From Suillus spraguei (taxonomy: Eukaryota > Basidiomycota > Agaricomycetes > Boletales > Suillaceae), in contig JABCPU010000238.1 in assembly GCA_016800925.1 (NCBI GenBank), positions 41,287-105,286 on the forward strand: a DNA stretch of 64,000 bases, in the 5' to 3' direction. Every line of letters begins with the position of its first letter. The stretch's first letter is position 1. The translations under genes were made by a program, and so were the position numbers. Of the stretch, positions 45,483 to 58,499 are shown piece by piece. The notes under the pieces are model-generated. The model searched no databases. It was not told where the DNA came from and saw only the letters and a program-made list of their open reading frames with translations.

Positions 45483-45863
45483 CAAGAGGTGTGCATTTGC
45501 AAAATCCTGAACACAGGGCTCATTGTTAGATAAGCATCAAAACCTTAAAGCATAGCCACCTAAAGTTTCATGACATGCATTTTGAGTTTCTCGCCAGTGG
45601 CTTCAAATCATCATAAAATCATTTGCCAAGCACTGAGAAGGGGGCATTTCTACTACTATAGAATGTATCTATGTAGTTATTTTAATGAAACAAGAACACG
45701 CAAAGATGCTACCCGCTAAATGTTAGATCTTGAGTTTATTTTTTGGAACACGTGACTAAAGTCATTCATGTCAATCAATATCAATATGACACATCTCAAA
45801 CATGTCTTGCATCTCTCCTCTCCTTTGTCTGTCCTTAAAACAACCTTATGATTATCGTTCAAT

Positions 45864-47779
45864 ATGTATTCTACTACCCATTATCCTGCTTGCTATGATT
45901 CCTGGTTTGCTTCTGAAGACAAGGATGGAACTTATTATATCATGGACCCTGAGGACAATTCATATCACACCACGCAATTTGGAACAAATCATCCATCAAA
46001 TCATTGCACAGCTACTCTTCCTGTATTCCTACTAGTTTATCTTCCCTTAAATCCCTCTCTCGTCAATCATCAACAGATAGCCAATCGTCAACTTTGTCTT
46101 CTGTCCCAGCCACAATATCAGAATCAGAACTCGACATCAACATGTAGTTCAAACTCAATACCCCCAATTCACTATATGTTCTATTCAGGGCAAATAAGCT
46201 TCATGTTTCAGATCAGTTTGGGGACTGATGGAGAATACTGTGCCCTGAGTGCGAAGACTGGTGTCAAACTAGTGTTCATATTGGCCTACCTCTATGGGCC
46301 CCTGGCCAACTCAAGTCACTCACTAACCACCGAGGCAGCAAAAAGCATGCTGCAATTGCTGCAAAAGAGTGAAGTCAGACATCTCAAAAAGCCAGTAAGT
46401 TGGCTTATCAGGTTGAGACTTCCAATAACAAAAGGTGAATTCATTTTGGTTGCATTCATTAGTAGTATCAGCTGATTATTATCTCAATTGCCTCGTTGTC
46501 AACATCACTCACCAGGACATAATATATTCTGTCAACCAGTATGTTGCATGTCCTGGAATTCCTATCAACTGGCCTGACCACCTCCATACATTCTTTATGT
46601 TGTTTCCTTGGGCATGATACCATGACGGATCTGATGGGTTACCATTTACTGTCAACATCACCATTCCCAGACTCCCTTGTGCTTGCTCAAAATTTTGCAC
46701 TCATATCACCATTCAAGAAGACTATCTGTGTGATGAGTGTGGTGAGGTGTATGCCCAAATATATTGACTTATAGACATTGCACACAATTTGAAGGCCCAT
46801 ACCAACTACAAATTTCTAGGTTTCATGCATTCAAAAAACATGCTGATCAGATAAATGAATTAAAACTGCAGGTACATTTACTCTTCTACCTGCATGGCTC
46901 TTTTGCTCAACCTTTCTAGGCCTGTAATGACTCCCACAAATATATACATGCTCTTACACAACTGGACGATTACAACTGCCTTCTTATGGCCATCTCCCAT
47001 AATGATATCCCCCGCATCCATCAGATTGTTAACATTGCTATGTGCAATGGTGCCAGTGTCTGAGAAATCATCAACAAACTAGAAGATGCTCTAGAGGGTG
47101 TGTACTGCCCATGAGGATATGGTGCTGATGACTTGGATATTGCGATGCTCATTTTCAGACTCGGGGGGCATCAATTATTATTTGCACTCAACCATAAGCT
47201 CAGCCTTCCATCTCTTTGCACCCTTCATTTGAAGTCATCCTTTGCTTCCCTTATGTCGACCATCAGCCCCATTCGCAATGATCAATTCGATCACAATATT
47301 CAAACTATCATTGTCAATACTTATGCAGCTTCAGCGCCCTTCATCAGGAAAATGTGTTATGGCTATATAGCTGTATATAGCACTATACAGCACTATAGCA
47401 TGTTATATAGGGTGCATAGGGCTATAGCTCATATAACCAAGTGCCCAATTGTGTGGGCTAGTTATAGCAATAAATAGTACTATGCTAACTATATCCTGCT
47501 ACATAGTTGTCCATATTCAACATGTATATCTTTCAATAGCTTTAATATAATTGACTTATTCACATCTGTTTTCAATACACAGTAAAAGCTTCATTCAAGT
47601 ACTAAAATACATGACAAGTCTATGATATGATCTAAACTAGGTATGCTAGGAGACATTCGCAATGATTAATTCAATCACAATATTCAGACTATCATCATCA
47701 ATACTCATGCAGCTTCAGCACCCTTGCGCAGCATTAGCTTCATAATCGACGAGATTGCACTTGAGGAGATGGCCATACA
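45864..47779 (+). pseudogene. N-terminal part of the large transposase-like protein (right arm)
   Basis: Same segments as on the left arm but on the plus strand, starting MYSTTHYPACYDSWF at 45864. One residue differs in the spurious tail of the insertion (HRAIAHI versus HRAIVHI). The 314-bp insertion with direct repeats is also present (about 47270-47723). Confidence 0.6.
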
Positions 47780-49456
47780 TTTTTTTAGAAGGTGCATCAG
47801 ACAGGGATTCATCAATGAGCACTTCCTGAAATGTTAGCATGATCTCTTTATCATTCTTGCTCTCTCTGAGCAAATGTTGTTGCTCATTTGATAACCTTTC
47901 CTCCTCATTTGATAGCACTGTCTCTAGAGATTGAATAGGCTGAGGAACTGGGATGGGAAGGGAAACTTCAGGCACACAGCTGGTGTCCTCAGTCTCATCA
48001 TCTATGGAGATGCCAAGGTATTTGTTTTGGCCAAATGGATGTAACATATTGACCTCATGAGTGCCGAAGAGTTCCATGAATGAGTAATGAGCTGGCGCAA
48101 GTTGAGATGTAATGAGGATACTAAGCACCTTATTGTGACCCCTACGCCATGCTAAAGGAAGATCACAATGGCCAGATATAATGTCGCCTTTCCATATCTC
48201 CCAATTGATATGGTTGACCCCCTCATTGTGTGTGAGTTTGAGTCGATGATGTCCTGGATCAAGCTTAGGATGATGTTTGAATATGCCATCAATATCCTTG
48301 GCAGCACTGAAGCAATCAAGTGCCTGCGCATATGAACATGCAGAATTGTGCCCACCAATCATGCACATGCATCCAAACAAGATCTCCAAGGGATCATCTC
48401 CAACATCGCTGAGAAAGAAAGGAGCACATGGGTCAAGATATTGTTGCTTGGCAAGACAGAAGCAAGCATTTTTGACCATGGTTTGTGTGTCATAGTAGAG
48501 CTGATATGACATGAAGGAGCAGCAGTGCGCATGGAAAAATGCAAAAGTGAGGTGCACATAGCAGCTCAGATGTTCAAATTGCTGAGACAACGAGAGATCA
48601 ACGTTGATGAAAGGAATAAGGATGGATTGAAGTAGTGTGCTAAGGAGAGAAATTGAAGTGAGGTTGGCACAAGTATCGATATTGATAGAAAATGAATTGC
48701 TGATGAGGGTATGCTGAGATTTGGAGAACTCAATTACTGCAAGCATGAGTTCAACAGCGTGAGGAACATCTTGAGGGCCATCTGGATGAAGGAGCTTTGT
48801 TACTGCTGATTCATCATATGCGGGCAACTATGAAAGATATTGTCCAAGCATCATAGAATTTATGATCCAGCTGTTGTTAAGAACGATGCCTGCGGGGGAC
48901 CGGATGAGCGTGCACATACCTAGATTAATGTAAAGATTAGTGATTAGTTGATATTCATTTAAAAAACAACAACTCACATTTGAATATATGTTTGAAGTCA
49001 AAGTCAAGTGTCATTTCACCTGCACCAGTGAATAAGTTGAGTCCAGGCATATTGATGAGCATGCCATAGAGGGTCAAGTATGGAGGAAGAAAAGTCTTGA
49101 TGAATAATCTATGTCCCGCTGCACATCAGGTTGCATCACCATCTGTGGCAAAAGACCAGGCTGGTCCAACTGAAATAGCTGCATGATTCACATTCCACCA
49201 ATCAATGGTTCGGGTAAGGATGACCTCTATGTCACTAGCATCTTCCATCTTGCACGTAGGTGCAGCCAAGATAGGGTATATCTCATCCTCACCAAAACAT
49301 GAGATGCCAATGATGCTTAGTTCCTTGCCAAGATGGACCTCATTCTTGTGGATCTTCTGTGCAATGTTGACAGCCGAATCATATGTGCGAAGGACGGGGT
49401 CAACGACATGCAAATGTTTCCAACAGAGTCCTCCAACCTTGTTATATTTGCTGAAA
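47780..49456 (-). pseudogene. Inverted core of the large transposase-like protein (right arm)
   Basis: The frame 48827-47715 is identical in protein sequence to the left-arm frame 14710-15822, and 49473-49126 is identical to 14064-14411, with the same premature TGA after SFATDGDAT. The core is again opposite to the flanking N- and C-terminal parts. Confidence 0.65.
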
Positions 49457-50467
49457 TCTGCCCCATCTGACATTTGCCTTCCATCAGATCCATCAACCCC
49501 TCCATTACCAGCTGGGCCTGGTATTCATCCTGACAACTATCTGTTGTATAACAGACGTTGGATTCATAAGCAGACAGTTTGCTGTCTCATTGTCAATACA
49601 GACTTTGTATTAAAGTCTCTTAACCGACTTGAATGTGTCCACTCAGGATATACTAAAGTCAATAAATGCATCAACAGGTCTGCTGGTCACATCACCGACC
49701 ACAATTTGTTCCTCATAGGCGATATCTTTCTTACTATCCTTTGCTCAGGCAGGTCGTACACTATCTATTAGTGTCTTTTGTTCCACCACTGCAACCCTCG
49801 ATGGTATCTCTTGCGCATCCATCAACATCGCAGTCATGAAGGCATCCAGAAGTATGGCAAAGATTACTGGACAACTGCTAACCATCATCCCAACTCACCT
49901 TTTGCCTGATGTGCCACAGTCATTCCTATGGAATGGAGGATATGTGACAGCTCGCTTGGTCATTCAGGGAATCGATGAGTCTACAGCACAGATTGTTGTC
50001 ATCACTGCCTGGTGCTCTTGTCAAGCCAGTTAACCCTGAACCCACGTTCATTCGACTGCATGATGATGTGAACAGCAATGAATTCTGTCAAGTGAATGGC
50101 AGCCAAAGCACTTGGCAGATTTCTTATGAAGCTCTACAAGCAGCATGTGATATTCTCTGGGCTAAAGCAATCGAGATTAAGGTGATGCTGAAGACTGTCA
50201 CAGCTGTGACTCCATTAGATGTGAAGAATTTCCTTACCAACTGTCAGATGGTAAGTATCAAATCCTTTGTATCTGTGCATTCTTTTGACATTGTTCTCAG
50301 GTACTCTTCCCATTCTTTCTGTTGAGGCAAGCAGTCAGCTTTGCACTTCCAAAGGGGAAACAATTTCAATTTGCCCTCTCTGTGAAATGAAAGTTTCAAA
50401 CATGCGCTACCACATGGGCCTACATATTCTGCGCACTGTCATGCATGGTATGCAGTTCATACCATGA
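49457..50467 (+). pseudogene. C-terminal half of the large transposase-like protein (right arm)
   Basis: Plus-strand copy of the left-arm segment, from PSTPPLPAGPGIHPDNYLL to the CPLCEMKVSNMRYHMGLHIL finger. The final zinc-binding tail found at 11650-10978 on the left is not present here; LTR3-like and LTR1 sequence follow, then an unrelated block. Confidence 0.62.
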
Positions 50468-51092
50468 CATATATGAGTATACATGATTAGGAAAGAAGTG
50501 TATAAGGATATACTTCATAGTTATAAGGACAGTTCTATTTTCTCACACTCTATTTAGTTGTATTTATATGTTTCCATCTCTTTCCATATTTTTCTGTGTT
50601 TATTCAGCCATCAGATTTCATTATTAAGCCACTCAGATATGTTTGTAAGCATGTCATGTGATTAGTAATATCTGATTTGTAAAAGACTTTACATGACTCA
50701 TCATGTTTTGTCATGATTCATCATGCTTTGTAATATTCCACCATGAGTTATAATATTTACTCATGTACTTTAGTAAGCAGCTGATTCATCACACCTAAAA
50801 GGCTTGGTTTGTAAGCATATTCTTACCAATCCAGTCATGAGTCATGCTTAGTAAGGGTGGTTTCCAAAATGTATATAAGGACTCCATCTATATTTGAATA
50901 TATAAGTTTTTCCCTCTTCTTTCTTGTCCCCAACTGTGTGGGAGCCATAAGAATCAGAAGTGCTGGAGTTTTCACCTTTCTGTTTCAATACATGTGAGAT
51001 CCAGAAGAAAGTGTATAGGCCTACAAGTTGCCTTGAAAACCATTGTATATATTGTATATCGCATTCAGTTGAGTTGTATACTATCTTACAGG
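50450..51092 (+). repeat. LTR3-like AT-rich repeat (right arm)
   Basis: Plus-strand copy of 12443-13085, TGGTATGCAG...ATCTTACA, with TATATAAGG near 50873. Confidence 0.55.
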
Positions 51093-51102
51093 GATCGCCT
51101 AT

Positions 51103-51851
51103 TGTTAAGACCGTACTCAAAGGTAGAGAGACCTGAAGGGCTTTGGCCTCAGTTTGTGCACTGTGCCCCTTTCTCGAGTAATGCCCCTTATTTCAGGGAG
51201 AAGTTATTCATCCAAAGATCCGGAAGGAGTTGCATGACAGGTCCGGACGTCCGAAGGTATCGGATATGATATGTCCGAAGGTTATCCGGAACATAGGGAT
51301 AGAACAAAGATTAAGACTAGCTTCGGAACGAATTCCTAACTAGAAACTGGCAGAGATAGACTATCCAAAGATAGAGTCGGAGATATAGACTATAGGAATC
51401 AATCCCAGTCTCGGAAGATGACTTGGAGCGGAAAGTGGCTTAAGTCCGAAGGAAGCAGAATGAGCAGAATCTAAGATGATATTCGAACTAAGGTTCTACG
51501 GAGATTTACAAGTGGTTTATATACTGTAAGTATCTGAGATGGATAATCAACAGGTCCGGGGCCGAGGGCTATGTATGAAGTGTAACGGAAGTCTATTAGT
51601 TAATGCACAGCAGATCAGTAAGCACAAATCGGAAATGAACACAGGTAACGGATCAGTGACGTAGGAGGGAAATATACATAGCCGGAATACCGGAAACAGG
51701 AGGAATGACGAAAGGAGATAGACGCGGATATACACAAGGGAGTTAAGGTGCGAGAAGTGAGCACATTCGGATGGGTGGTCCGGGCAGGATCTGTGGACCG
51801 GACGGATATGGAATCAATTGGATCTGATCAGATATGGTCGGATCTGAGATT
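51103..51851 (-). repeat. LTR1 copy, truncated, at a rearrangement junction
   Basis: Starts TGTTAAGACC. It stops at GATCTGAGATT, about 19 bp short of the family end. The first 81 bp equal the left copy (12434-12354) including family-atypical bases; after that the two differ at several sites within the next 120 bp. Confidence 0.85.
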
Positions 51852-54211
51852 CATAACCATAAAAACAACAAAAGAATACCGCACAAGTACAATAGTCTCT
51901 GTTTTACCCCGGGTTTCATCCGGTGATCAGTTCCACACTTTCCCATAAAATGCACGCCCACACAGCACCACTTACATACGTTAAGCGCTCACTAGTGCAG
52001 AGACTTTTATTATGGTACAAGGACTATATTGATTGGACACAGAATACCGTGCACCGCTATGTACCATACACTTTTTCTTTCGAATGCGGAGGCAGCACAC
52101 CACGCCCATTTTTGACTAAACAAGAGATACCAAGCTAACACCTACCAGCGGCATTACTTAAGGCATAGAGGAAGACAGCGAAACAATGAAGACAAGACGA
52201 GCGGAACCTCACACAGTTTGCAGTATCAGTTCATTTTTGTTTACCGCACACAAGTGCTTACTATATGTTACCATTTACCTTAGGCACCAAATGGACTATG
52301 ACTGGCACTTGGACTTGGACATGGAGACATTTGGACATGGATTGGACCGCTGATGGACCCTTACCTTTGGAGTAGAGTTGCGAAGTCACCACGGACTTAG
52401 ATTTCGCTCGCATTCTGTGTTTCTAGCAATAGCCTCTATCACCGCTACTTTCCCACGAAGCGCATGCAGTCACGGCATCACTAGCTATGTTCTCGCACCA
52501 ATGGCATACCACACTTTGCACCACAGACACTGATAGTCTGCCACTTGTCATTCTCGCAACTTCAGCACCAGCTATCATCCTCGCTACCTCGCACATCACA
52601 TTGCCGTCTTCGCTAGACCACCACTACATTCCCATGCTTACCACTGACGCCGCACAGTCTAATAGCCTCAGCGGCACCCCACGGTCACCGCGCACTAGTT
52701 CCCATGGTCTAGTAATCTCGCTAGAAAGTTATCTTTGCATGACACAAGGATTTCCTCCACTGCAGCTATCTCGCTGATCACTTTGCTGTTTTCGCTGAAC
52801 CATCGCTACTTTCCCATGCTTACCGCTGACACCGCACAGTCCGCTAGTATCACCATCACCCAGCGATTACCGCTCGCTATGTTCCCACGGTACAGTTCCT
52901 TCAGCTCATCACATTGAACATGCCAAAGTACCACAGCAGCTACATAGCTATTGGCATCACCGCTTACCGCTACTTTAACCGCCGCTTTCCCGCGGTCCGC
53001 TTGCGCTAGCGACCGCTGACTACCACTCATTACCACGTTCCCACACTGCGCTAACTTCGGCAAACTTGCCTATGCCGCTTGGACTCATCATCAGCATCTG
53101 GCCCCCTTGCACCACTGTTCCTTAGCAATTCGCCATCTTACCATGACTGCTACCCTGCCGCAAAGTTCCCACGCTAGTACCGCCAGCCAAGCGCTCGCAT
53201 ATCCATGCCAGCGGTAATGCTATCCCACCTTCCCACACCTCGGCAACTCATGTGTTCTTGCCACAACAGCACAAGGCATTGTATATGACTGGGGACAGTC
53301 ATGATTTAAAGTCGCCATGGGATGTAGCGAACAAAGTCACACTGACCATGAAAGTGCCGTTTTAGACAAGTGTCTCATTACCATCTACAGCGGCTACCAA
53401 GAAAACCCCTATAGCGAGCATTACCCCTTTTCGCTTTGCCAGTACCGTTTTTGCTCCGTGGATCCTTGCCCCTTACCGAATCTCGCTACCGATGTCCTCC
53501 TGTCCATTCCATTTCCGTCTAAGATCCATTGGTGCATAGCATATTTGTTTCTGCCGTTACTAAAGCTACGGCAAGACTTACCTTACCTTCTGTGACGCTG
53601 CTTGCTTGCTGCGTGCCTCTTAGCTAAATATCTCTATCTCGCTACCGTTCTCGCTATGTATTCCGGCTGTTCACGGCACATGTTAAAAAGGACTCTTCGC
53701 ACATTCCGGTACTTTTACTTTTCCCTCTATGGTACACATGGTACTTAGGAATTGTCACCACTACTGTCTCTAATGGAATAAAGTCTTTCACCGAAGTCAC
53801 TGTCTCTTAAGAATTGTTTTACTGCCACACGCACCACTGCTCTTTACCGCTTTCCTGCGCTTCACCGCTTGCACTATGCTTTCCCACGCTTCACCGCTTG
53901 TTTTACCACCAGTTTCCCACGCCTTACCGCAGTTTTACCACTTTCACTACCGCTTGTCTACCGCTTTCCTGCGCTTACCGCTAGTATTACCGCTAGTTTC
54001 CCATGGACTGGAGGTCACCACTAGCATCTCACTACCTCCGACGGCAGTCTTGCACCACAGGTTAGGCATTATTAGACTATACTAACTTAGCATTCCCTTT
54101 AGGGTCGAACGCTCTTGCTTTGCAAGTGAAGCAGACTAGATGGAGCGCAAGACTCGCATACTAGTTTAAACCATGGTTTATCTACAGCCCAGGCTAGATT
54201 GTATCTTTACA
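51852..54211 (+). repeat. LTR5-like block rich in TTACCGC words
   Basis: Ends GTTCGA-bearing AGGGTCGAACGCTC (54101-54114) and TGTATCTTTACA (54211). Words such as TTACCGCT, CGCTACC and TTTCCCACG recur many times in varied order. No conserved protein is encoded. Related pieces are at 18727-19630 and 60779-60843. The left end follows a truncated LTR1, so the start is not defined. It may be a long LTR or a non-coding element. Confidence 0.5.
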
Positions 54212-54473
54212 GCAGTGTCACAGAAGGTAAGGTAAGTCTTGCCGTAACTTTAGTAACAGCAGAAATGAATATGCTACGCACCAATGGAATGGACAGGAGG
54301 ACATCGGTAGTGAGATTCGGTAAGGGGCAAGGATCCACGGAGCAAAAATGGTATTGGCAAAGCAAAAAGGCTAATGCTTGCTATAGGGGGTTTCTCGGTA
54401 GCCGCTGTAGACAGTAACAAGACACTTGTGTAAAATGGCACTTTCATGGTCAGCGTGACTTTGTTCGCTACAC

Positions 54474-54585
54474 TGCACTAAAATGAGTCAATAGAACTGA
54501 TTGCCACGGTACAGCTCGTGTATCATGGCTGCACTAAAATGAATCAATAGAACTGATTGCTACTGTGCAGCTCGTCTTTAAGTTG
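54474..54585. repeat. Two tandem copies of a 56-bp unit
   Basis: TGCACTAAAATGARTCAATAG begins at 54474 and again at 54530; both units run through GAACTGATTGC and CAGCTCGT. Differences are few (GAG/GAA, CCACGGT/CTACTGT). Confidence 0.75.
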
Positions 54586-57191
54586 TAAAAGGGAATTATG
54601 TGAGTATGACTATAGAGGATTTCTTTTTTGCATTGATATTGATCTTCAGGCACAGCAGAGCAGTGGGCTTGAAGTTTGTGAGAACCATGGCACGAGATGC
54701 ACACAGGTGGATACTGCTCCAAGGTCATTATAAGATTATATGTGGTGGATGGATACATGTAAGATACATAATAGCAAAGCAGGAAGTGTAGATAACAAAA
54801 TAGCACATTGTTCTTGTTGTCGTCGCAAATGACGACAAAGTTGTTCATTCTGGGTTTGAGCCACAGCACCAGCCAAAATTGAGCCAAAACCAGCGGTCAG
54901 TGAACGGGTTGTACCATTATGAAACCGGAGTACCCCAGCTCAGCTCGGCTCAGCTTAGCTAAATTTAGCTCGGCTTGGTGGCTACCAGTTTTCAGCCAAG
55001 CTATTGGCAACACTACTATGGATGCTAGTTTGTGGGTATATGGTACATGAAACTGAGTCATTCAATATTTTCATAACTTATATCAAATAATAATTGCCCT
55101 ATCAGTGATTAAGTTCACTTTAATAACTTTACTATATGTTCCTGGGATTTACTATCTAAACCTGGTTGGATTATCTATTTTCACCATGACTCAGATGGTG
55201 ATTGCATCTTCATTTATAGCATTACTACTCTGTAGGATATAGAAGATATCACAGTAGAAAAGGCGATATTCTGTAGGCTCATAATTTGAAATATATCACT
55301 AACTCAGCTGACCTGTTCAATCACCTGGTTAATTCCATACAGTATATTCAACCATGAAGGCCTTTTTTACTGGTAGACATTTTTATAATCATGTTCAAAC
55401 TATTTGTCAAATGCTTGCATCTTATTTGTATCCTGTCTCAATCTAACTAATCATATAATTGAATACCTGTGTTTGAATTGCATCCTTGTGGACATCTAGC
55501 TTATAATTTCTAGCTAGTCATGCTATTAGATATCAAGTATTTCAGGCTATCTATCAAACATTTATATCTTATTTGTGTCCTGTCTCAATTTAAGGCTGTG
55601 CATGCAGATACAGATCCTGCTATCATTAGGAATAATATTAGAAATTCATAGAGGATATAATGTTATTACAATCATACACTGTGGACTTAACAATGGATAA
55701 TGCAATGCATGTATTTATTCAATACACATATTACAAATAAGAATAAAACATGAGAATAGAGTGCAGGTGAGGTCCAGAGTTCTGGAATAGAAATAGGACC
55801 AGGATGTGTAGTGAAGATATATTTAGATGTGTGACTTTTATTCAAATCAAAACTGGTGAAAAAAATGAAGCCTATGGAAACTTATGCAGGAAGATATAAT
55901 GATCTAAACAAACCTCTTCAGTAAGGCCCTAGAAATGATGGATTTATACCAAAACTGTGAAAATATCTCAGAGACTTGGTATAGAGAAATTGTTATGTTT
56001 TTGCCCAGTGATATGCTGTGAGTCTATCATCATATTATATGTATTTCCACTTACATCTTCAAGCATACAACTACCTGGATACTTCCATGCAGTTTATACA
56101 TATATACCTTTGGCCACATTTGCCACTAGGAGGCATTTCTACAACTACAAATATATGTATTTAACTGATTATCTAAGGTTGCTCTAGGCACTAAAAATAA
56201 ATTCAACTATTTATTTACCTCTGGCTAGTGGAGGTAAAGCAACAAAGCAAAGTCAAGTGAGTTCATAATGGTGCCCTAAGGATTAATAATTTTCTTTAAT
56301 ACTGTTTAAGAATCACCTTCTAAATTAGAATGTTGCTTTATTTTAATTAATCTTGGTACTGCATATCAATTCCTACTAGCCCTGCAGTATATAATTAGTG
56401 TGATTATTTTTGAATGCTATGCTTAAAGAAATGGAAGCATGATTATCAATCTTGTTAACACATCAAAGATTAATATCCAGCAAAAATGGACAAGGCTCTT
56501 TATACCTATATGATGTAAAAAGATTTATATTTAATTTAATATGATATTGACATTGTTGCAACTGAGATAAGCTATTCACTAGCAAGCCCAAACAAGAGTT
56601 CTTATAGAATAAAGAAGCTACTGAAATGTAAAATCAAAGTCTGAGAGTCTATTTACCACTATTATAGAATGCAATCCATTAATTATTAGGTGGATAGAAG
56701 GACATTTTTATTCTGACTAGTTAGAGCAAGACTAGCATCACAAATAAAGACTCCTACACCCATATTTATGCCAAAAGATATTACTTGTAAGGCCTTAAAT
56801 GCTTAAAGGAGAATTATAAATAGCTGAACCCATCTTGGCTGGTGTTAGATATATTAAGGAAGCAGTGAATCTCTACAAAATGTCATTAATATATATTATC
56901 CTTAGCCTACAACATCTTTCTTACCACATAACTGATATTGCAGCTATCTCTGTGTTATGGAAGGGAGGAGAATCACTGTAGTAAAGCTTTCTAAGAGCCT
57001 CCAACAATGGAATCAAGACTATTTTGACAGTAGATAGGAATTAAGAGATTGTTGCCAAAATATGATTATAATAAAATTTATGTTTATTATTCCCACTTGG
57101 CTATTAAATAATAGCAGACCTCTTGCCAAAACGCTAGTGAATAGTGTCCTCATCTAAGTTATCATCAGCATCATCATTACAGCAAATCACT

Positions 57192-57309
57192 TCCTGAACT
57201 TAGGAGCAATGATACTCCCAGATTCTATACTTCACAGCAAACTACTGTCAAAAAAAGTAATTTGCTGTGATATGTAGAATCCTGGAACATTGACATTCCA
57301 AAGTTCAGA
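57192..57309. repeat. Imperfect inverted repeat (MITE-like hairpin)
   Basis: Left arm with CTGAACTTAGG, CCCAGATTCTA and TCACAGCAAA; right arm in reverse complement with CTGAACTTTGG, CCAGGATTCTA and TCACAGCAAA. Arms of about 50 nt, loop about 15 nt. It could be a small non-autonomous element. Confidence 0.55.
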
Positions 57310-58499
57310 CAGCTTGCAATATGAGAACAATATTCAATGAACACTCCATTTTATAGTGATGCTATGTCTAGACCAGTCTATATAAATACTGGTGTACAAT
57401 TTAAATTGATATTGTGTCTAAATGAGTCCATTAAGAATATATCAACACAAGTACACAACTTCACTGGACATGATTTGCTTACAGACATTACTGCAATTCA
57501 TTTATGAGGTCTAGAAATGGCATCCTGTGATACATTGAATAGTTTCATGGTAGTCCCTAAGTAAGGCATGTGGGGTATAGGATAAAAAGCACCAAGTCAT
57601 TGAATGTTGATTAAAATATATATATATAATATGAATCAATAACTCGCTGGAACTTTTAAGGAGAAGTTCAGATGGTGTTGATGGTATAGGATGAACAAGT
57701 GAAGTTAAGTTGCAATTAATTAAAGCCTAGACTCTGATTAATAGTCAGAAAGACAAAAATGACATACTTGGAAATTTAAGAGCATAATTAGCCTAGAGTG
57801 ATACATTGATATATTCAATGTTACCATTGTCAAGAAAGTGACCTAACTATAGTTTTGGTAAGTCTAAATAGATTATAAGTTGAGATCACTATTTGGTGAT
57901 GAGGACCTCCTATGTAAGATACTCTGCTAATGAGTAGCTGACAAGAAATAATCATGAGATACATAGTTAGGTTCCAAATTATTATTGTCAAAGGTACACA
58001 TATTGAAGCAACTGAGGTTAATGTATGTGAGGAAAATTGGATAAAGTAGTGCAATATAATTTAGGTCTAGTAGAGGAATATTGTGTGGAATAAGGAGACA
58101 GCAGAAGAATCAGGCAGGGCCACCAAGGACTTGATGAATTCACCCAGCACAATACTACCAAGCTGGTAAAATAACGAGATGTTCAATTGCTTGCAAGGGA
58201 TGTGAATCATATGTAATATAAAGAGGGCAATATTAAATTTTTTGTAGTCTACATTGCCATATAGCAAGCTCACCCAAAATGCAATGCCAAAGGAGAGAAG
58301 AAGATGATGGAAATTAAGGGTATGCAGCAGCAAATACAGTTTGTCATATATGATCACTCTGAGATTGAGTAGGCAGGAATATGAAAAGATAGGTGTATGT
58401 CCTTCAAATCAAGGTTATGCTTAGCTGCATGTTGCAAATCCTAGTAGTCATAATGTAATGTCAGATTTCACTCTAAAGTTAATGCATTATTGATGATAC

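Larger units (their letters stand above)
45483..51183. repeat. Right arm of the 5.7-kb inverted repeat
   Basis: Reverse complement of 12354-18052 (left position plus right position is 63535-63537 throughout). The inner edge at 45483 (CAAGAGGTGTGC) abuts a different flank from the left arm. The outer edge lies 81 bp into LTR1. Confidence 0.92.
54212..58499. other. AT-rich region without a supported gene
   Basis: Base composition drops well below the rest, with many stops in all frames and no recognisable coding segment. It contains a 56-bp tandem duplication and a hairpin (listed separately), plus GCTC/GGCT microrepeats at 54930-54990. Confidence 0.6.

Noticed and set aside
54090..54150. Possible tRNA-like or SINE promoter (GTTCGACCC resembles a B box; CTTGCTTTGCAAG a stem)
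   Set aside because: No convincing A box at the right distance and no full cloverleaf; treated as part of the LTR5-like block.
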